A stretch of DNA of 64,000 nucleotides from Rhodospirillales bacterium (lineage in GTDB: Bacteria > Pseudomonadota > Alphaproteobacteria > Rhodospirillales_A > JACZKS01), in contig JABGRG010000009.1 of assembly GCA_018648445.1 (NCBI GenBank), forward strand, positions 3,740-67,739, read 5' to 3'. The notes below the pieces were generated by a model. The model worked only from the letters and a program-made list of their open reading frames with translations. It searched no databases and was not told the origin of the DNA. Both the position numbers and the translations under genes were made by a program. Of this stretch, positions 60,138 to 64,000 are shown piece by piece. How positions within the stretch are numbered: position 1 is the stretch's first letter; each line of letters begins with the position of its first letter.

Positions 60138-61421
60138 TCACTCGGCGACACACTCGATGTACCAGGACAGATCTTCCTCGCTAATGGGGAATTTTCCTTT
60201 GGGGCCGGGACGCATCTGCTTTTGCAATTGGACGCGGGAAATGCGTTGCTGAACCATAAAGGCGGTGGCCATACTTAAACCGGCTTTCCAAACCAATGCC
60301 GTAACAGCCTTGCCGCTTCCTGTATTTAGCAACCGCGTAACGGTAGGGAAAGGCAGACCCGAAAGCTCGACAAGGGCGTATCGAACAAAGGCGTTGTCGC
60401 CCACCTCCATCGCACGAATAACTGCGTCCTCCGTCAGCTTTCCGGCCTTTTTCATTTTTCTCGCGCGGTCTTCGGCAGGCTCCCAATCGGGTTCCTTTTC
60501 CGCAAAATCACCGCGTTCGATCCGCTTGCGAACGGATTGGCGCAATTCTTCAACGACGTCGGCCTGATCCTTGTGTTTCTCGATAAGGATATCCATCAAC
60601 GACGCGCTGACAAACGTGGCAATGCGCCGGATTACACGGGCTGGCATGTTGTTTCGGTCAACCATGGGCGCGTGCCACTCGACCGTCTCCTCGCCCTCGA
60701 CAGAGATCATATCCATCGTCTTGCTGGATATCTTGGCTGACTGATTGCGAAGCAAAGACGCAACAGCCTGGACATTCTTGGCATTGAATACGGCACCGGA
60801 AATGCGTTCGCTCAAACCCTTTCGCTTTGAAAGGGCGACAAGGGCTCCACCCGTGCAGCCCCCGGCGATGATTTCAAGCAAATCCCCACCCGACAGCAAC
60901 GGCGAATATTCCAGGATCGGAGCCGATACGATATCCTCGACATCGCGAGCCAGTTGCTGCACCAGCTTGTTCGGGACGTTGCCGGCACGCTTGATTTCCT
61001 CTGCGATGGTCGCACGCACCCGCGGAAGGTCGTCCTTGGCCAGAATTTCAAGAACTTCCATGGCCATCTGGGTCAGCCGGTCGGTCTCGTCCTTGCTCAG
61101 GGTCGGCACTAGACGACCGATTTTTCGAGCCAACTCGACACGGACATCGCCATCAATGTCCCCGGCCAGAATCTGGTCGGCCTGCAGGGGAGTTCCCTCG
61201 TTGGTGGCCACCGCCTTGCGGACTTCGGCGGCTTCGTCGGTAGCGAAGTAATAGAGAATTTCAGGCTCGAGATCCTCGACCGAGGCTAATTCCGCACGCG
61301 CGGAAATATCGCCGGACGCGGCGATCCGCTTGGACTCGTCATATGGCGGCTTCTTTTTTCCGCCCGGTTTTCTCTTCTTCTTGCGCTTTCCCACATTGCC
61401 GAGAACCCAATTCAGAACCAT
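60138..61421 (-). CDS. DUF2336 domain protein
   Basis: 427 residues from ATG at 61421 (AGGAGGATAACGC upstream, an ideal ribosome-binding site). A Lys-rich N-terminus (KRKKKRKPGGKKKPPYDESKR) precedes helical repeats of the DUF2336 kind: ASVEDLEPEILYYFATDEAAEVRKAVATNEGTPLQAD, DIDGDVRVELARKIGRLVPTLS. The family is typical of alphaproteobacteria and its function is not established. It follows the subtilase gene by 41 bp on the same strand, so both are probably one transcript. Confidence 0.85.
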   Translation of the reverse strand: MVLNWVLGNVGKRKKKRKPGGKKKPPYDESKRIAASGDISARAELASVEDLEPEILYYFATDEAAEVRKAVATNEGTPLQADQILAGDIDGDVRVELARKIGRLVPTLSKDETDRLTQMAMEVLEILAKDDLPRVRATIAEEIKRAGNVPNKLVQQLARDVEDIVSAPILEYSPLLSGGDLLEIIAGGCTGGALVALSKRKGLSERISGAVFNAKNVQAVASLLRNQSAKISSKTMDMISVEGEETVEWHAPMVDRNNMPARVIRRIATFVSASLMDILIEKHKDQADVVEELRQSVRKRIERGDFAEKEPDWEPAEDRARKMKKAGKLTEDAVIRAMEVGDNAFVRYALVELSGLPFPTVTRLLNTGSGKAVTALVWKAGLSMATAFMVQQRISRVQLQKQMRPGPKGKFPISEEDLSWYIECVAE

Positions 61422-61462
61422 GCGTTATCCTCCTGGCCTCCCTTGTTCACGCCTTTGCCATA

Positions 61463-62728
61463 TCACCGGCACTTGGGCCGAAGTTTCACAATCCCAAATC
61501 CGAAAACGTCGTCGCGGCCCGGGTTCCCCAAGTCAAGACCGCAGCCCGCCAGCATTTTGCGAAGGTCTGAAGGCTTACTCGGCGCGCCGGCTTCAATGGA
61601 CATCGCCAACAAAACCGTAATAAAGGGCGTTGCGAAGGACGTTCCGCTCTGGACACGGCCACCACGGGGAACTGCGGTGTAAATTCGAACGCCGGGAGCG
61701 GCGAAATCGATATAGGCGCCGCTGTTGGCCTTTTTGTAGATTTCGCGTTTCTTGTCCAGCGCCGTAACCGCGATTACATCGCCATAGGCAGCCGGATAGG
61801 CGGGACGTTTTGCGCTGCCCCAGTTGCCGGCCGCGGCGACCAGCACAAGACCTTTTTTTCGCGCCGCCTTAAATGCCTTGCGAACGACTTTGTTGTCGCC
61901 GCCGGCGACGCTCATGTTGACGACCTGGACCTTTTTTTGCGCCATCCAGTCGATGGCGCGCAGCAAACCCATACCACTGCCGATAACCTTACCCGCCTCA
62001 TTGACTTCGAACATATTGGCGGCGATCAATTCGGCCCCCGGCAACAAACCACCCCAATTGGATTTGCCGATAAGCATGGCGGCCACAGCCGTTCCGTGGT
62101 CGGCAGGTCCGGGCTTGCGTGTTTTTTTGTGGAAGGAGCGAAACTCGATCCTTTGGCCCTTGAGAGCCGGATGCGAGGTATCGACCGGCGAATCGATCTG
62201 GCCTATTCGCATACCCGCGCCGCAGCTTTCCGTCGCTTTGGGCCAACCGGCCATCGGGCGGGCTGTCTTCTTTCTATTTTCCTTCAAACCCTGCGCCTCG
62301 AACCTGCGGTGCGAGTCGATGGCAATGCCCGGAAACCTTGATGCCAGTTTTTTTCGAGCTTCGGAAACCTTCATGCCTTTCGGGGTCCCCACGCGGTAGA
62401 TTTCCATCTCCAACTGGCGCAACTGAACAACTTCAAGAACCTCAAATCCCATTCGCTTGGCGCCGTCTATGAAGCCCTTGGGCGGATCGGCAACCAGCAA
62501 TTCGCCGGGCTCGACCAATTCGTCGGGGAATTCGGGAACGACGGCCTGTGGTTTGATTTCGGATCCGGACGAGGCCCGGTCCGGCAGCTCGATGTCAGCA
62601 CTTGTTTCGGCCTGATCCTTTTCGGAGGCTTGAAAAGAACGCCAAAGATAAACGCCCAGCCAAGCCGACGTCGCGATCGCCAACACCCCCAACAAGCTGA
62701 TGATTAACTTCTTCATTTCTCCGTCCAT
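61463..62728 (-). CDS. S8 family (subtilisin-like) serine protease, membrane-anchored
   Basis: 421 residues. A hydrophobic span at about 7-28 (LIISLLGVLAIATSAWLGVYL) is an uncleaved anchor or signal. Catalytic triad: Asp179 (IGQIDSPVDTSHP), His211 (ADHGTAVAAMLIG), Ser364 (SGTSFATPF), with oxyanion Asn302 (AAAGNWG). The N-terminal 120 residues are a linker and inhibitor-like region. It would cleave periplasmic proteins. ATG at 62716 (MKKLII) is an alternative start. Confidence 0.9.
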   Translation of the reverse strand: MDGEMKKLIISLLGVLAIATSAWLGVYLWRSFQASEKDQAETSADIELPDRASSGSEIKPQAVVPEFPDELVEPGELLVADPPKGFIDGAKRMGFEVLEVVQLRQLEMEIYRVGTPKGMKVSEARKKLASRFPGIAIDSHRRFEAQGLKENRKKTARPMAGWPKATESCGAGMRIGQIDSPVDTSHPALKGQRIEFRSFHKKTRKPGPADHGTAVAAMLIGKSNWGGLLPGAELIAANMFEVNEAGKVIGSGMGLLRAIDWMAQKKVQVVNMSVAGGDNKVVRKAFKAARKKGLVLVAAAGNWGSAKRPAYPAAYGDVIAVTALDKKREIYKKANSGAYIDFAAPGVRIYTAVPRGGRVQSGTSFATPFITVLLAMSIEAGAPSKPSDLRKMLAGCGLDLGNPGRDDVFGFGIVKLRPKCR

Positions 62729-62862
62729 CCCCCTTCGATCTGTCGCGCCGGACAGCCCGCGCGAAGATACCCTTTCCTAAATTTAGCACGGGCTGCTCGG
62801 AAAAAACACTTCTCGACCGCTCATAGCCCTGATTGAAGGCAAGTCCAGTAGGAGACAGACCA

Positions 62863-63741
62863 ATGAAACGAATTTCCCTTGCGGCAGCCATGGCGGCTTT
62901 GACGATGGTGATCGGCACAAACGCATTCGCCAACGCGTGCGAGAACCATACGGCCCATCAGGAACGCGCTTACGCGATCCCCGCGCATTTGCTGACGGCC
63001 GTTGCGCGCGCCGAATCGGGAAAGTATGACGAAGCCACCGGCAAAGTCAGCGCATGGCCATGGACCGTCACGTCCCCCGAAGGCGACATCAAATACTCCA
63101 GCAAATGGGAAGCCATTGAGGCTGTAAACGATTTACAGCGCAAAGGCGTTCACAACATCGACGTCGGATGCATGCAGATCAATCTGCATCATCATCCAAA
63201 CGCTTTTCGCAATTTGAACGTCGCATTCGACCCGACGCGGAACGTCGCTTATGCGGCGCATATGCTGAGCGGCCATTACCGGCAAACGGGCGACTGGAAA
63301 ACGGCGGTGGCGCATTACCACTCCACCACCCCCGAACACAACAAGCCCTATCTGGCCAAGGTCGAGGATTTGTGGCAACAGGCGCAGGCCGATGCGGCCT
63401 ACGTGTCCTGGGTCGATAGCGACGGCGAACCCACTTCGGCTCAAGCCTCCTGGGACATCGCCAGCGCGACGGTCGATACTCCTGCCCTGCCCCATCGCTG
63501 GACCAGATTTCTTGCGCCGTCACAGCAGGCCTGGCTTGACGGACAGAACTGGCGCAATTGGCGGAACTGGCGGGTTTGGCGGACCTGGCAGGCATGGGGC
63601 ACCGCACATGATCGTCCCTGGGTCCGTCGCTGGTTTGCCCGCTACGGCGCTTCCCCCGTTGACGACGCGCCCGACTACCGAATTCTTCCCATTGATCCCG
63701 GCCATCCCTGGGTTCCCGTCGGAACCAGCCGCTTCAACTAG
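62863..63741 (+). CDS. Secreted lytic transglycosylase with tryptophan-repeat C-terminus
   Basis: 292 residues from ATG at 62863 (AGGAG upstream). Signal peptide to FANA. SLT domain: catalytic Glu51 in TAVARAESGKYDEATG, WPWTVTSPEGDIKYSSKWEA, GVHNIDVGCMQINLHHHP and AYAAHMLSGHYRQTGDWKTAVAHYHS. The family cuts peptidoglycan, often to let appendages through. Residues 230-245 show Trp at every third position, six in a row (63550-63597), followed by more Trp/Arg residues; this is not part of the SLT fold. Confidence 0.9.
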   Translation: MKRISLAAAMAALTMVIGTNAFANACENHTAHQERAYAIPAHLLTAVARAESGKYDEATGKVSAWPWTVTSPEGDIKYSSKWEAIEAVNDLQRKGVHNIDVGCMQINLHHHPNAFRNLNVAFDPTRNVAYAAHMLSGHYRQTGDWKTAVAHYHSTTPEHNKPYLAKVEDLWQQAQADAAYVSWVDSDGEPTSAQASWDIASATVDTPALPHRWTRFLAPSQQAWLDGQNWRNWRNWRVWRTWQAWGTAHDRPWVRRWFARYGASPVDDAPDYRILPIDPGHPWVPVGTSRFN

Positions 63742-63860
63742 ACTGCGAGCATGAAAATAGGGGCGGTTTCGAGGCTTAGGACTTGACCTCGGGACCGCCC
63801 CGAATGCTATGTAGGCAACGACACAACTGTCTTACGCCCGCAGGAAAAGGGTTTAACGCC

Positions 63861-64000
63861 GTGCACGGATTTCTTTCGACCCTCGTTAAATTGGCTCTGG
63901 CCTGTTTGTTCGTCGGCTTTTTGCTGGCGTTTTTCGAAATCGACCCGGCTAGATTCCGAAACGAAGTGCAACACTCAGCTATGCTGGGTATGCAATGGAA
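63861..64000 (+). CDS. Small membrane protein (3' part beyond window; DUF6460-like)
   Basis: Open from GTG at 63861 with AAGGG upstream, to the window end (46 complete codons). One hydrophobic span (LVKLALACLFVGFLLAFFEI) is followed by DPARFRNEVQH. It resembles small alphaproteobacterial proteins of the DUF6460 kind, from memory. Incomplete, so no further call is possible. Confidence 0.5.
   Translation, partial: MHGFLSTLVKLALACLFVGFLLAFFEIDPARFRNEVQHSAMLGMQW

Overview
The window is 64 kb of compact, GC-rich (roughly 60 %) chromosomal DNA from an alphaproteobacterium, most likely of the Rhodospirillales sensu lato. The pointers are a solitary CcrM-type GANTC methyltransferase next to rnhB, a GapR (DUF2312) nucleoid protein, a DUF2336 protein, a HIG1 twin-membrane protein beside a PduO-type adenosyltransferase and etfBA, an ETF-ubiquinone oxidoreductase, and a fused receiver/Hpt-like protein. 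I see no insertion sequence, phage gene, CRISPR array, rRNA or plasmid gene, so this is mainly a housekeeping-plus-accessory-metabolism region. Many convergent neighbours overlap by a few bases.

Layout. 1-3444: leftward HtrA-like protein lacking its catalytic triad, a secreted nuclease, ribokinase and the start of an ABC sugar/polyol-binding protein. 3633-11603: a nickel-pincer racemase cluster, with larA rightward and an opposing leftward operon MFS transporter, Gfo/Idh/MocA dehydrogenase, ABM protein, Fe-alcohol dehydrogenase, larC, larE, larB. 11708-14727: N-formylglutamate amidohydrolase, YbdK-type ligase and a receiver/Hpt-like protein. 14949-21178: gapR, then a leftward operon in which a GAF-PP2C-kinase fusion and a SpoIIAA-like STAS protein head an MLA-type lipid-transport cassette (mlaE, mlaF, mlaD, auxiliary lipoprotein) followed by cysC. 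21293-26505: a radical SAM protein, a MipA porin-like protein, merF plus a GDCCVxC protein, an M32 carboxypeptidase and a Tat-exported GH10 enzyme. 26644-30152: HIG1 protein, cobalamin adenosyltransferase, etfB, etfA and hbd. 30136-37378: ppGpp-hydrolase-like HD protein, ccrM, rnhB, unknown proteins, a PA0069-type radical SAM protein, two arsenosugar-type glycosyltransferases and moaB. 37385-44655: lytic transglycosylase, uracil-DNA glycosylase, ETF-QO, TPR protein, ispE and tRNA-Gln. 44849-53152: DedA and epimerase proteins, a Na/Pi transporter with a histone-H1-like tail and a probable PHO box, a GT-C/GtrB pair, glycerate kinase and tRNA-Gly. 53325-64000: a second radical SAM family, OmpA lipoprotein, apaG, folE, trkH, two Sel1-repeat genes each preceded by a sigma-54-like element, DUF2336, a subtilase, a transglycosylase with a Trp repeat, and a truncated small membrane protein.

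How parts work together. EtfBA and ETF-QO would pass electrons from acyl-CoA oxidation (with Hbd) to the quinone pool. The lar genes make and use the nickel-pincer nucleotide, and their neighbours suggest catabolism of a hydroxyacid or sugar acid rather than simple lactate racemisation. The strongest candidate for an undescribed system is the operon at 15830-21178, where a complete anti-sigma-type partner switch (phosphatase, kinase and STAS antagonist) sits where MlaB would be expected, suggesting phospho-controlled lipid transport. Function calls rest on recognised family motifs read by eye; no database search was run.
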